Source of the DNA: Amoebidium appalachense
Taxonomy: Eukaryota; Ichthyosporea
Direction of reading: 5' to 3'
Assembly: GCA_963693365.1 (NCBI GenBank)
Contig: CAVNZM010000010.1
Location: 6,200,001 to 6,264,000 of the forward strand
DNA length: 64,000 nucleotides
The position numbers and the translations under genes are program-made. Of the stretch, positions 1-41,582 are shown one piece after another. The notes beneath the pieces are model-generated. The model did no database searches and was not told the origin of the DNA. It saw only the letters and a list, made by a program, of their open reading frames with translations. Each line of letters starts with the position of its first letter. The stretch's first letter is position 1.

Positions 1-252
1 GGTGCAGGTGGCTCTCGTCATTTAGTACCGGAAGATTTCCCTGTTTTGGGATGGGGAATGGGGGGGGGTGGAGGGGTGGGAGGAACGGGGGGAAGGGGAG
101 GGAGGGTGAGTGGAAACAGGGTGGGGGGAAGGGGGGAGGGTTGGGGGGGGGGGGGGGGGGGGGGGAGGAGGGACGGGGAGATTTAATGCATTCAAAAAGG
201 TGCAGGGTCACGGATATTAGGGATGGACGGGCATCAGAACGACTAACGTGAA

Positions 253-287
<35 letters not shown>

Positions 288-560
288 GGGGGGGGGAGTC
301 TCGGATGATCCAAGGAAAAAAATAGCTGGGTCACGTGCAAAATTTTAGTTGTGAATATCAAAGGATGTTGCTTGAATATCATATCAAGGGATGTTGCTTG
401 AATATCAAGGGGATGTTGCTCAGTTAGTGCTTTGTCTTCAAGTGCATGTGGGTGTGTATTGGATGGATTGATGTGCATGTGCATGTGTGTGCGTGTTAGT
501 TGCGATATAATTTTAAAAAAACTAATTCAAATTTAAAATTGAAACCCACAGGCTGTCGCC
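1..560. other. Non-coding lead-in, G-rich
   Basis: I see no coding exon. The stretch holds two long G-rich blocks (about 60-170 and 250-297), a three-copy tandem repeat at 353-420, a GT-rich segment (430-500) and an AT-rich segment. The AT-rich segment ends in an acceptor-like CCCACAG at about 545-551, just before the first gene's ATG, so an upstream untranslated exon is possible but not shown. Confidence 0.6.
353..420 (+). repeat. Short tandem repeat, 3 copies
   Basis: Three adjacent copies of a 21-26 bp unit built from GAATATCA and GGATGTTGCTT. The copies differ by small insertions. It lies upstream of the first gene and no function is visible. Confidence 0.85.
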
Positions 561-1256
561 ATGGCTATGATGGGCTCCGGCATTGAGTTTATCATTCACC
601 AAACCGTTCATCACGTATGCAACCCCCCCTCCCCCCTCCCCCCTCCCCCTCTCCCTCCCTCCCTTTCCCACCATCCCACCCCCACCGCCATCTCAGCCCT
701 CCTCCTCCTCGTCCAACCCCAACCTCCCTTCACTAAACATATTCCTCCTCCCAGTAATTCCCGGGGGATCCTGGTCTGGCATTGAGTGTTCACACTTTTT
801 TTTTTTTTTTTTTTTTTTGGGTGGGGGTGGGGGGGGGGGGGGGGGGGGGGAGGACTCCTGCATACAGGGCAACCCGAATGCATAATTTCACGTGTGCGTA
901 AGCCATAAACGAAAGGAGTGTTTTGATTGAGTGTGTGCATGCATGTGTACTTGTGTATCCGGGTGTTATTCTGTATCTGGACGTGTACCGCATGCAGTAC
1001 GTATTTCTGTATTTGCAAGTGTACGTGTTTTCTGCATCTGTAAGTGTTCGTGTTTTCTGACTGTCTTGCACGAACACTTGTTTTTTTCAGGCCGAGGGTG
1101 AGGAGGCACACTGGCAGGAGGTCAGTGGGCGCAAGTGGCTGGGCTACGGTGTGGCCATTGTGTTTGTGATCATGGGCACACACTCCCGCATCCACAACCC
1201 AAGCTATGCCTGCCGCACCCGCAACCCCGAGGTATTTTTGTCTCCCTCTCCCCCTT

Positions 1257-1289
<33 letters not shown>

Positions 1290-1490
1290 CCCCTTCCCCT
1301 CCCCCCTCCCATCCTCCTCCCCCTTTTCCTCCCCCCCCCTTCCCCCTGCATCCCTCCCCTTTCCCCCGACCCTCCAGGCCTAAACTTTTCTCTATCTGCT
1401 CCTCGACCTTCCTCTTCCTCACACACACATGCACACTATGACTATGAACATCTCCACATGTGACTCCCCCCACCCCCCTCCCCTCCCCCC

Positions 1491-1540
<50 letters not shown>

Positions 1541-1695
1541 TACACGTTCTTTACAACTTGCCCCCCTCCCCCCCCCCCCCCCCCCCCCCCCGTATACTTG
1601 CACTGCCCCACACTCTCATCTCTCAGATTCCCCGCAACCCATCTCCCCTGCTCCCATTTATTTCATTTTTGTTCCACTGCCTCAGGGCAACTTTA

Positions 1696-1757
<62 letters not shown>

Positions 1758-2409
1758 TTCCCCCCCTCCGTTTCCTCCCACAAACACACTCACACACACA
1801 TGGTCACACGTACACACCCTCCTACCAACCCACTGCACCGCCTCCCAACACACGCTCCGTTCGTTGACCCACCTTGGTCATAACAGTCAGAAGCCCTGCC
1901 CCGTTATGAATCCCAGTGTGTGCCTCAAGCCCCAGTGTGTGTGTGTGGAGTATATATAGTATGCAACTGCAATGCTAATTAGTGGTCTTTTCAGGGTGTG
2001 CAGTGCAAAAAGGAGAGGGACCACGAAGGTGCCTGCGAATATGTCGAAAACCCCACCCCTGGCAGGTAGTGCCCCCCCCCCCCCCCCCCCCCCCCCCCTT
2101 CTTCCCCCCTCCCCCCCTCCCCTCCTCCCCCCCCCCCCCTCCCCTCCCCCCCCCCCCCCCCCTCCCCCCCTCCCCTCCCCGGCATCCCTTCCCCATGGCC
2201 GGCGCAACTTCTTTGTGAGTGCTTTGCACAAAATCGGATTGCATTGTTATTCATGAATGTCTATGTACTCGTAGACTTTCGAGGCATGCCGGCATTTTTT
2301 TTTATTTTTTTTTTTAACCTTGTCATGCGCTAACCTTTACCGCCCTCAGCCACCTGTACAAGATGCGGATGATCGACTCCATCCAGTTTATCACACACGT
2401 GAGTGCACA

Positions 2410-2472
<63 letters not shown>

Positions 2473-3005
2473 AAAAACCCCACCCCTTCCCCCAGCCCTG
2501 CATTACACACACCTGGAAAATCAGAAACACGGGAAAATCAGAAACACGTCCATCGTCTTTTCCTTGCTGCCTGTTTTACCTGCCGTTTCCCACATCCCCT
2601 TGCCCCGTCCTCCTCCATCCGTTGTTCAGGCAGAAGCCCTGACTATCCTTTGACCTGATTCTCACGTGGGTTCGAATACCACAATCGTTGCTTTTATTCA
2701 ATTTTCTTGTTTTTACACGTATAATGGATTTTATTTCGATCGGGGCATCAGGGCTAAGAATGCATATATAGTACAGTTGCTATAGACACAACGAGATAGT
2801 CGCTGAGATAGCTTTACCGGATATCCAAAACAAAGCGAGAATAAATATTCTACCGTGCAAATTCCTCCCCCCCCCCCCCCCTCCCCCCCCCCCCCCCCCC
2901 CCCGCCCCTTCCGGTGGGCCCCCCCGAGGATGGGCTCTGCTTCTTATGCATACTCTTTGTGTGGTTTGCACTCTGCATCGTGTTTATGACACATTCAACC
3001 CCCCT

Positions 3006-3037
<32 letters not shown>

Positions 3038-3320
3038 CCCCCGGCGCCCCATCAACACAGCTTGTGTGCTTGCATGAGCAGCTTTGTTGTCTCTGACCGT
3101 GAGCAGCTTTGTTGTCTCTGACCAAGGCAACGTCGGATAACCCACCGGGTGTTGTATTTCAAACCCGATTTGAATATTGAGACTTGGATATAGCTACTGA
3201 CATATACTCCTCCTGAGGGTGTCTGCTTATGGTTCATACACATTGTGTGTGTGTTGTCGAACTACACATCCACAACTGACTCAAACTGTCCTATCGCTCC
3301 CTGCCCTCCCCCTCATTGCG

Positions 3321-3371
<51 letters not shown>

Positions 3372-3570
3372 ACACGCGCGTACACACACACAGATGGTGT
3401 TTGGAGCAGCTCTAATTGCTCTGACGGCAGCCACCAGCCCGTCCAACCTCAGCAGTTTGGGCCTTTTGGGTGTGACGGCTGCAATGGCTGCCCTGCTGGT
3501 GGGGGTGAATCTGATGGACGAGGTGATCGTGCACAAATATCACAAAACGAAGACTACCGGTGCAAAATAG
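561..3570 (+). CDS. Small multi-pass membrane protein, unrecognised family
   Basis: Five exons join in phase: 561-614, 1091-1231, 1995-2065, 2350-2398 and 3394-3570, giving about 163 aa ending in TAG. All introns are GT-AG. Exon 3 leaves two bases (AG) that the first base of exon 4 completes, so these exons join directly. The start GCCATGG has a strong eukaryotic context. The N-terminal exon is hydrophobic (MGSGIEFIIHQ). A first membrane segment is likely around WLGYGVAIVFVIMG, followed by a cysteine-containing polar loop (YACRTRNPE, VQCKKERDHEGACEY). Two further segments follow near the C-terminus (MVFGAALIALTAAT and LGLLGVTAAMAALLVGVNLM), then a basic tail (HKYHKTKTTGAK). I do not recognise the family. 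An upstream exon cannot be excluded. Introns are filled with poly(C), (CA)n and one SINE-like fragment. Confidence 0.7.
2926..3000 (+). repeat. SINE-like element, 5'-truncated copy
   Basis: Runs from GAGGATGGGCTCTGCTT through a TATGCATACTCTTTGTGTGG block to ACATTCAACC followed by poly(C). It matches other dispersed copies at about 18346, 22852, 28781, 34634 (in the longest + copy), 42886 and, inverted, 40481. It lies in the last intron of the first gene, with poly(C) on both sides. Confidence 0.75.
3075..3123 (+). repeat. 24-bp tandem duplication
   Basis: TGAGCAGCTTTGTTGTCTCT plus GACC occurs twice, separated by one base, inside the last intron of the first gene. Confidence 0.9.
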
Positions 3571-3772
3571 GCTGAAATTATTTAAGGCTGATATTGAATT
3601 TACCCTTTTTTCTTGCCCTTGTACATACGATGTATTCCTTGTTTGAGTTAAGGTTGTGGGTATACTCAAATGGCGAACTTTGGGCTCCTGTTATGATGGC
3701 TTTAGGGTCCACATGGGTGGCCGTAGGTGCAAACCATCGATGCTGTAATAACCGAAGAGATAAAACACAGAA

Positions 3773-3905
3773 CGTTCGTAGTTGTATATATATTTGAAGT
3801 CGTGTCTAATGTTGAAGCCAGTATATTTATTTGCGAAGCGTTCGTAGTTGTATATGATATTTGAAGTCGTGTCTAATGTTGAAGCCAGTATATTTATTTG
3901 CGAAG
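3773..3905 (+). repeat. 66-bp tandem duplication
   Basis: Two nearly identical copies (3773-3838 and 3839-3905) beginning CGTTCGTAGTTGTATAT and ending TTTATTTGCGAAG. They differ by a one-base indel in the TATATATA/TATGATA stretch. It lies about 200 bp past the stop of the first gene, possibly in its 3' untranslated region. Confidence 0.92.
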
Positions 3906-5564
3906 AAGGTTTTTAGCGGGTACCTCCCGTGTTGCAAACGTGACCCTAGAGAGATTCTCTTTGAAGCATTTAGTTTCTGGCAGCATACGTAGGCACCACA
4001 TCCGGTAGGGGCCCACAAGGCGAAACCTCAAAATGGTTTAGGACACAGAAAGTCCGTGAAAGAAAAAATAAAACTTTATGGCACTGTGCCATATATAAGT
4101 ACCGTATGCTGCATATGCCAGACTGTTTCACTTCATATTTGAACATGGATGATGCATGCATGTGATTGACAGGAGTAGTCGAGTGGAGGTGACAGCAAAC
4201 AGCTTTGTGTTCCTTTCATTAAGATAAGACCCTTCGAAATCCCCCCCCCCCCCCCTCCCCCCCCCCAAAAAAAAAACGGAAAGGAAAAAAAAAGAAAAAA
4301 AAAGGAGAGGGAGGGGGGGGGGGGGGGGGGGGGGAATGCCACTGAACCATACTGGTAAAAACCGTTTTGGTGTGCGCATGGTGGTGCCGGGGGTAATACT
4401 CGTACTCTGACTTTCTGGACTCTTTCACTTAAGCTTCCTAGTGTGATCTTGCACATACACAGCCTCCGCCCCTCCCCCCCCCCCCCCCCCCCCCCCCCCC
4501 TCCTTTTCCCGGGCCGTGCGCTTCCCCCTGCTAAATTTAGACCCCAAACGGCAAAACCCCATTCTCTGCAGCTATTCGGGCTCGGTAGTTTGTTTCCCAA
4601 CATGTACAGATCTCTCAGCTGTTAGCCAGGGTTTCAGGACCGACACTGTGTAATAATACTGGTAATTGCAGACCGTTAAAATGCCCATACATACGGGTCA
4701 TGGATTCCTTCTACCGGTACCAGATCGGTTGCCTTTGAAGCGAACTGCAGTATACGTGCGGATCATAGATAGTGATGTCAACCTGATGGAATGCAGGTGG
4801 TGATGAAGAAGGGGTTATATTTTTGTGGGTCGCTCGTGGCATCCCATGACCATGAGATGCATGAGGGCGGATCTGGAGGGTCCTGATAATAACGATCACT
4901 ACCGTACCGCGTATGTACGAAGAACACAGCGAAAACACTCGGGGAACAACAGCTTGCAAGCGCAAAGAAATGAAACGGGGCAAACAGTAGAAGCTTGAAT
5001 TATGCAACAGCACTAAAAAGGTGTAAAGTATGCATAGATGGTGAGTATGGCCACCCAGGGCGGAGCGGGGGGGGGGGGGGGGGGGGGGGGGGGGAGGGGG
5101 GAGGGAGGGGATCCGGAGGGGAGAGGGCGGCCATAGTGTGTAGGGTCGCACGTGCGGGCGTCCTCCTCCTCGCAGATCCCCCTCCCGCCTCCTCCCCGCC
5201 CGCTCTCCAGAGTCCACTAAGGCGCGAGTTTCGAAAGAGAGCTCACACAGGAGCAAGTGCACATGGTCAAGTGGAAAGATCTGAAGTTGCACGCGAACAT
5301 GCCATGGAGAAAGCTTTAGCTTGACCAATATCGGTATCAGGGGCCCCAGCAGAACGAACCCGACCGTAAGTATTGGTGAATCTCCGATACCTGCTCTGGC
5401 TTGCAATGAAATTCCGGTACCTACATTCAAGCTTTCGGCGGGCGGTACAAGCTTTAACGAAAACCATTGTCCTGAGATCAGCAAGGGTGCACAACATCGA
5501 AGTTGTCTAGCTCTCGAACAGCTCCTTTTTCGAATCAGCTGGCAGCCGTTGGGTGGTGCCGTTT

Positions 5565-5612
5565 CCAAGGCCTCCATCCTCCTAATCTCCCCGGGAGATC
5601 AGGAGGCCTTGG
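5565..5612. repeat. Imperfect hairpin, about 20-bp stem
   Basis: The outer 11 bases CCAAGGCCTCC pair perfectly with GGAGGCCTTGG. The stem continues through ATCTCCC/GGGAGAT, with a 7-base bulge on the 5' arm and one mismatch. It could be a structured RNA, a terminator-like stem or a mobile-element relic; nothing nearby decides. Confidence 0.7.
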
Positions 5613-6353
5613 CCGTTCCACGTGCCAAAGTGGTGCGTGAAAAACCAATGGATAACCTTTCTAATTCAGGGTTGGCGGCCAGCTTAACCGTATCGCCCTT
5701 TGGCCAATCGTAACGGACAATTTCTTAAAAAAAAAAAAAAAAAAAACTTCTTAATCGTAACGGGTGGGTTCTTGGGGAGCTGCAAGCCCCGCCTAAAACG
5801 CCCCTCCAGTCGCAAAACTCAAAATACGTGTTTTTACAAATTGAGTACCGCAAGATTACAAGCCCTGGAAACTTATCGGGGCTCGATATTGCACATGAGA
5901 AGCGCTGTAGTTATGTTCTTGGGGAATGTGCTGTTCTTGAACAGAAATATTGAAAAAATAGGGAAAATTACATATTCAAGCGTTTATAATGCTACACACC
6001 TGATACGAAAGCTGTTACGACGGTACCCTGACCTTATTCGTATCGGGGTCTCTCGTAAATCGTAATTACGACGATTTTTTTTCGTAATCCCTACCCTGTT
6101 CTAATTCGACCGATAAGAACATTTTGCCTTTTATGGCTATTCTGCAAATTTGAAATTGGCGGGCCGCCCCGGCGGACGGACGGCAAAAGCAAGCATCTAA
6201 CAAAGCAAGGGCAACATCTCATGAGCAGTTGAACTCAGCTTGTTTATAGGTTGAGTGAACACGTATAGAGTGCTGGTTGTAATTAGCAATCTCGGCGACG
6301 GTAAGAGTTTAAAATAGAAGAATTCATAGCTAGGCGTCTATCAAACCGAGAAG

Positions 6354-13337
<6,984 letters not shown>

Positions 13338-13488
13338 GATTGATGTCTATGTACTAGGCTATACGCATTACTCAGTTTTATGTGCTCGGGGCTTACGTAG
13401 TTTTATGTGCTCGGGGCTAGGTGTGGCCTTTATTAATCAAAAGAGATTTTTATTTCTTCTATTTTGTTGAACTTTATTCAATTTTTCC

Positions 13489-13538
<50 letters not shown>

Positions 13539-13618
13539 AAATTTTGATGGACTGGTTGCTTCGGGAGGAAAATCACTATTTTGATGTCCGTGTGTCTGTG
13601 TGCACGTGCATGTGGGTG

Positions 13619-13682
<64 letters not shown>

Positions 13683-14124
13683 GTGCGTGTGCGTGTGTGC
13701 TTGGGGGGTGGGAGGGGGAGGGAGGATTACCTAATCGGTTTCATTATTTCGTGTCGGCTGTAGACGCAGTGCTCTCCAGCTGCTCTTGTATGGTAGCTTC
13801 AGAGTTTAACCATTTTTATTTAACACATTTTCTTGTATGAATGTGGGCTAATAAGCCTGTTATAAACCTGCTCGAAAATACTGAAACACGCTCGGCACCA
13901 GTTAATATTAAAGCTTGTTCACGTTACACATTATTAATCTCTCGGCTGTCCATTACATCATTGTCTCCTCCGGTCTCCCCCCTCCCCCCCTCCCCCCCCC
14001 TCCCCCCCCCCCCTCTCCCCTCGGTTTCCCGGCCTCCCCGCTTTGTTCTTTTCTTGTGGGCATCATAATTGATCACTTGAAAGTCACAACACACCATCAC
14101 ATACACCACATGCACACACTATAC

Positions 14125-14219
<95 letters not shown>

Positions 14220-14661
14220 GAGGCACACACACACTCTCGCTCTCTCTCACCCACCCACAAACAACCACGTGTGCGCCCTGCGCAATGCCTGCCCACATCA
14301 GACACCGGCATATACACGCATGTATGGAGACACGTGCACCTTTAAACTTGCAATGATGGTCCCGCACCCAACCAAACGACAACACTTTGTTACGTCTGGT
14401 GATCATCATGAACCCATGCACGAACTTTGTGCAGGGGTCGAAGGTTTTGACAGTTTGCAATACACAGAGTAATTGTGAGCGGGCATGCACATGGCACATG
14501 CGTCCATGTACCATAGCTGACTGGGCTTATTACAATCACCAACGCCTCTGTGCACCATGGCCACATGGGCCATGTCATAGGGCGCTGCTACGGAGCACTC
14601 TCAGGCTGTTCCCATACCTGCCGAGTTGAAGTTTCTACATTGCTTTTCTCCTCTTTTCTCT

Positions 14662-14700
<39 letters not shown>

Positions 14701-14704
14701 GTCC

Positions 14705-14755
<51 letters not shown>

Positions 14756-15876
14756 TACATGTGGGACCCCCCAAACCCCCGTCTCTCTAGATTATACTGG
14801 ATAGAGATCTATGGATAGGAGAGGTACGGTCAAGGGGGGGGGGGGGGGGGGCTACCAAAAAAGGCAGTCTCGCCATTTGGATATTTGTAAACCAATCATC
14901 TTCCAACAAGTATTGCCAAATAAAGTGTTGCGCCCGTTAGAGCAAATCCAGTGTTTTTTGTTGCTCTGCAGGAAAAACCACATAGTATTCTAAAGCTATT
15001 CTAAAACCTTCGCAGGTAGGCTTAGCTAACCGTAAACAGTGTCAACGTTTTAGAAAAAAAAGACAGCGCGCTGCTACGTATACGTATACGGTTGGGGAAG
15101 GCCCGCGCGACTCGAGAAATGGCAGGTGGGTGGCCCTGGCCTAAAAATCAGACTCGCCTGTTACTGCTCTTGAACACAACAGTAGCTTCTCAAAACATAA
15201 GAGTGCTTACAGTTTGCATATACATTTTTGTTGGCGCCAGTTTGAAGGGTTGGCTCATGATTTTCATGAATTCGTGGCCATCGTTTACACTAGGGTGCGT
15301 ATGTGATGGCCCATATGCACTGCGTGTGTGTAGATGCATTCTGCCATGTGAGCTGTCGCATCTATCTGCTAGCTCGCCTGATAACAAACCACGTCATGCT
15401 TTATGCTTCGGATGCCGGCAATCATCAAAACATCGGGTAACTAACAGGTGCGAAAATTTCATAGTGGTGGATGATATAAGTACAGAAACAAATGGGAGTG
15501 GGAAACAAAGTGAGTGAAAGAAGGAAAAGAAAAAACCTACGTAACCATAGTTAGTCCTGCCTCAATTGGCGCTGTCCTGATTTTGAGCCGTAGTGCATAC
15601 CGAATTTGTTCCCTAATGATTACGAAACCGAAGTGTATACTATTTTTTTTTCTCTATGCACTTGCACGGCCACAAAACACAGGATTGGTGGTGTGTCTAT
15701 AGTTGTGTACGTGTGTGTGTATGTGTGTGGGAACGGGGGGAAGGGGGGGGGGGGGGGGGGGGGGGGAGGGGGGGCGGAGGTGGGGGGGAGGAGGAGGGGG
15801 GCGGGAGCGGAGGTGGGGGGGGGAGGGAGGAGGGGGGCGGGAGAGGGGGAAAGGGGGAGGGGGTGGGGAGGAACAG
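13338..15876. other. Gap between transaminase and membrane-protein gene
   Basis: No gene is firmly visible. It holds a 24-bp tandem duplication (about 13374-13422), a 47-base poly(G), (GT)n at 13620-13676, (CA)n at 14130-14215, a T(n) block joined to poly(G) at 14666-14753, and G-rich sequence up to 15870. A 141-codon frame at 15092-15517 is not simple repeat, but I recognise nothing in it. The first exon(s) of the following gene should lie here. Confidence 0.55.
13374..13422 (+). repeat. 24-bp tandem duplication
   Basis: AGTTTTATGTGCTCGGGGCT occurs twice in direct tandem, just after the transaminase stop and probably in its 3' untranslated region. Confidence 0.88.
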
Positions 15877-19929
<4,053 letters not shown>

Positions 19930-20196
19930 CCGATCGACGCTTATGCTCCCAATGGCACGTGGAACATTCTTTTTGACAAGGGACTGTGGGGTAATACGAA
20001 GAGAGTCTGGACTTCAATGGGGGGAGTTTTTCATCGACAATGCCCCCCACCCCCCCCCCACCCTCCCCCCCCCCCCCCCCCGGCCCAACATACATACCAC
20101 ACACATGTGCGCGTGCGTGCGCTTACGCGCACGCGCGCACACACACACACACCATAGACATAAATACGCCCGCACACACATCATGGTTTTTTTTTA

Positions 20197-20268
<72 letters not shown>

Positions 20269-20611
20269 ATATAAGCTACGTCTGAGCGTCCTAGCGGCAT
20301 AATAGCTCTAAATGCACGTAAGTGTATAGTGGTTGTGCTTGATTGCACTTTTATCTCTATTGGGCATAAGCACACAGGCAGACAAAGCGCCACAGGCAGA
20401 TATGAGGACACCAAGATAGCAAGAGGCTAATATTAGATCGGATGCTGCACCAGCAATGAGCACTTGAACACGTACATGCATGATGATTGTTCCCGGGTAA
20501 AAATAAGTAGCCCAGTCGGAGTTATGTTGATTGTCAGTGCAGCAAAGAAGCAAAATAAAGACAAGATCTCAATATCCATGATGTGGCATGGATGGCTTCT
20601 CCGGAGACACA

Positions 20612-20648
<37 letters not shown>

Positions 20649-20805
20649 TGAATTCTACACACCCACCCATCCACTTACTCATGGCCTAAAAAAATAAGTA
20701 GCCCAGTCGGAGTTATGTTGACTGTCAGTGCAGCAAAGAAGCAAAATAAAGACAAGATCTTAATATCCATGATATCGTGGCATGGATGGCTTCTCCGGAG
20801 ACACA

Positions 20806-20841
<36 letters not shown>

Positions 20842-20998
20842 TGAATTCTACACACCCACCCATCCACTTACTCATGGCCTAAAAAAATAAGTAGCCCAGT
20901 CGGAGTTATGTTGACTGTCAGTGCCGCAAAGAAGCAAAATAAAGACAAGATCTTAATATCCATGATATCGTGGCATGGATGGCTTCTCCGGAGACACA

Positions 20999-21033
<35 letters not shown>

Positions 21034-21646
21034 TGAATTCTACACACCCACCCATCCACTTACTCATGGCCTAACCCTGCCCTTCGCCACCATGTGGCCG
21101 CCAACGAAAGTATACGGAAATTGTTCATATATTGAGTTGAGAAGCCGAGCCTTGTTTTGAGAAAGAGATAACGATGCTAAAAAGGGAGTGAAAAGCCCGA
21201 AATAACTGTACGTAATGCGATCTGCTGTGGCTATGTATGCTTCTAATGTGAGGTCTGTTGGTGTTTACCTGCACTTATCATCAGCGAAGCAATTCGCTGT
21301 TGTCTCGTGTGTGGGATATCCGGCGGGCGAGATATAATGAAGGGCTATTTTTAGGGTATTTGGAGAGCCTCGCAACCCGATCTGATCGGGATCTTGGCTG
21401 GCCATGGAGATGCGCAAACGTAACGTTCTATAAAGGCGCTGGCATTTTTTTTTTCCCCCCCGGCCCTCTAATGGACGTTGTTCAGTCTTGGTGTTGGCAA
21501 AAAAAGATATGTTATAGGTACAGGAATGGCATGACCAGTGGGGCTCCTGCAAAAAAACCTATTCCATAGTTTTGCACAGTATTTTTGGCGGTTAGCTTGA
21601 AATTTTCCATTTGTTTCCCGCCCCATTTAGGGGTTGCTAAGCGAAA
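19930..21646. other. Intergenic region carrying the 192-bp array
   Basis: Between the stop of the membrane-protein gene and the ATG of the tricalbin-like gene. It has poly(C) at 20068-20080, a (CA)n tract at 20200-20266 and a three-copy array at 20499-21074. Nothing coding is supportable in 21075-21646. Confidence 0.6.
20499..21074 (+). repeat. Three-copy tandem array, unit 191-193 bp
   Basis: Each unit starts AATAAGTAGCCCAGTCGGAG, carries AAGACAAGATCT and GGCTTCTCCGGAGACACATG, then a poly(C) of about 35-45 bases, then GAATTCTACACACCCACCCA and CATGGCCTAA. Copies start at about 20502, 20693 and 20886. Copies 2 and 3 share changes absent from copy 1 (GATATCGTGG in place of GATGTGG, ACTGTCAG in place of ATTGTCAG), so the last duplication was between these two. 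No tRNA or ORF is evident in the unit. Confidence 0.95.
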
Positions 21647-40078
<18,432 letters not shown>

Positions 40079-40386
40079 AATTTCAAAATCTCGAACCCCC
40101 CCTTCCTCCTATTTTCCCTGCCGTTCTTCCGAGAAATGATGAATTTTCCACACCATCAATCGGCAACAGCATGCAATTATGATGGTGATCACCCGAAGCT
40201 TATGGGGTGTTGCTAGACACATGGGCTCACACACATGCACACACACGACACAAATGCGTTGGAAGATTGTTTTGGAAAACTCCGGAGAGGGGAGGGGGGG
40301 GATGGGCAAAGTATTCGACGACATACCATTAGTTTACACCTTACACAGTCCTTTTTTCCTTTCTTTCTTTCTTTTTTTTTTTTTTT

Positions 40387-40732
40387 GTTTGTTTGTTTGT
40401 TTGTTTGTTTGTTTGTTTGTTTGTTTTGTTTTGTTGTTTTTGTTGTTTTTTTTTGGAGGGGGGGGGGGGGGGGGGGGGGGTTTTGAATGCGTCAAAAAGT
40501 ACGAAGTACACAAGAACAAACGGATAACACGATGCAGAATGCAAGCCATACATAAAGAGTATGCATAATAAGCAGAGCCCATCCTCAGGGGGGGCCCACG
40601 TCATCCACAGTACCCGAGTTTCGACCTATTCCCCTCGTTAACGAAACCCAACTCAGATACTGTTTCACTTGAACATGAGTAGGTCACCCGTCTTGATCAG
40701 AGACGAGCAGGGTTGCTTATGCAGGCAAGGGC
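40387..40732 (-). repeat. SINE-like element with poly(C)-poly(A) tail, inverted copy
   Basis: Read on the minus strand it starts GCCCTTGCCTGCATAAGCAA, holds AGGTCGAAACTCG (B-box-like), continues with CTGAGGATGGGCTCTGCTTA and CATACTCTTTATGTATGGCT, and ends TGACGCATTCAAAAC. That end is followed by about 20 C, then a long A-rich tail with AAAC repeats. This is the clearest copy in which body, C run and A-rich tail are contiguous. Confidence 0.82.
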
Positions 40733-41003
40733 AGTGGGAAAGGCCGGGGGTTAAAGTTGCAGCAGTAAGCAGAAGCAAGAAAAATATAGATAGGAACTCA
40801 GGAGACGGGGCTTCTAGGAAGCTCCCCCGTCGATACCTAAGTCGATACTTCCCTGGCTAACATACTACACCAGCTGAAAAGAATTAAGTCCCGAAGGCCA
40901 CAGAATTCGTAATCAGAGGGGAAAATATGAGATTTGACCCACGCCGCAGGGTAGTAACACGCTTACTAGGGCGGAACTTTATCGTCTTCGAACGGAAAGC
41001 TAT

Positions 41004-41034
<31 letters not shown>

Positions 41035-41582
41035 CTTGAGAGGTTGTATTGTAATAGCGTTGTGCTTGCCGTCTCGTGTGGGTCATGTCATACGAGGTGT
41101 CCATAAGGGTGGTGCATAAAGCCATAGTATTACAGTATTTTCTGGCACGTATTAAATAGATTATAGACGTTAATGTTGGACCGTGCATATCTATCCTCTT
41201 AGAGTTATGTACAGGTATGTATATTTAATCGTCTCCTGAAATCGCACTCGTTCGAATTCTCCTAGGGTGCATGTGTCCAGATTTATTTCATCAATCATAA
41301 TAAGTAAAAAGGCTGAATTTCGAAAGTACCTGTGATAAATTGTACCTGCATTTCACCCCTTGATGCGTCACTTTTTGTGCAGGTATTCTTAGACTTGAGA
41401 TCATACTATGATGTAGGATTGATTTTGGTGAATTGTGTACTCCCAACATATTATCTAGTAGTGATTATTAGTTGTTGGATACATGCCGGCACCAACCGGG
41501 ATACCCAAATAAACTGTGTTTCTGATATGTACAAGTGTACCCCCTAGACACAGACATAACGTGAACCTGTCACAAGACTACC

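Larger units (their letters stand above)
3571..6353. other. Intergenic region with duplication and hairpin
   Basis: No supportable gene. It contains a 66/67-bp tandem duplication (3773-3905), a C(n)A(n) block followed by poly(G) (about 4241-4334), poly(C) near 4474-4500, poly(G) near 5068-5100, a poly(A) run at 5727-5746 and a strong imperfect hairpin (5565-5612). Open frames of up to 288 codons here (for example 4711-5577, minus) run through poly-proline/glycine and resemble nothing I know. Confidence 0.55.

Noticed and set aside
2205-2221. Possible micro-exon ending AACTTCTTT before a GTGAGT donor in the first gene
   Set aside because: No AG acceptor lies upstream within the intron at the right place. 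Exons 1995-2065 and 2350-2398 already join in phase without it.
4711-5577. 288-codon minus-strand frame
   Set aside because: It has an internal poly-proline stretch from poly(G), no recognisable motif and no supporting splice structure.
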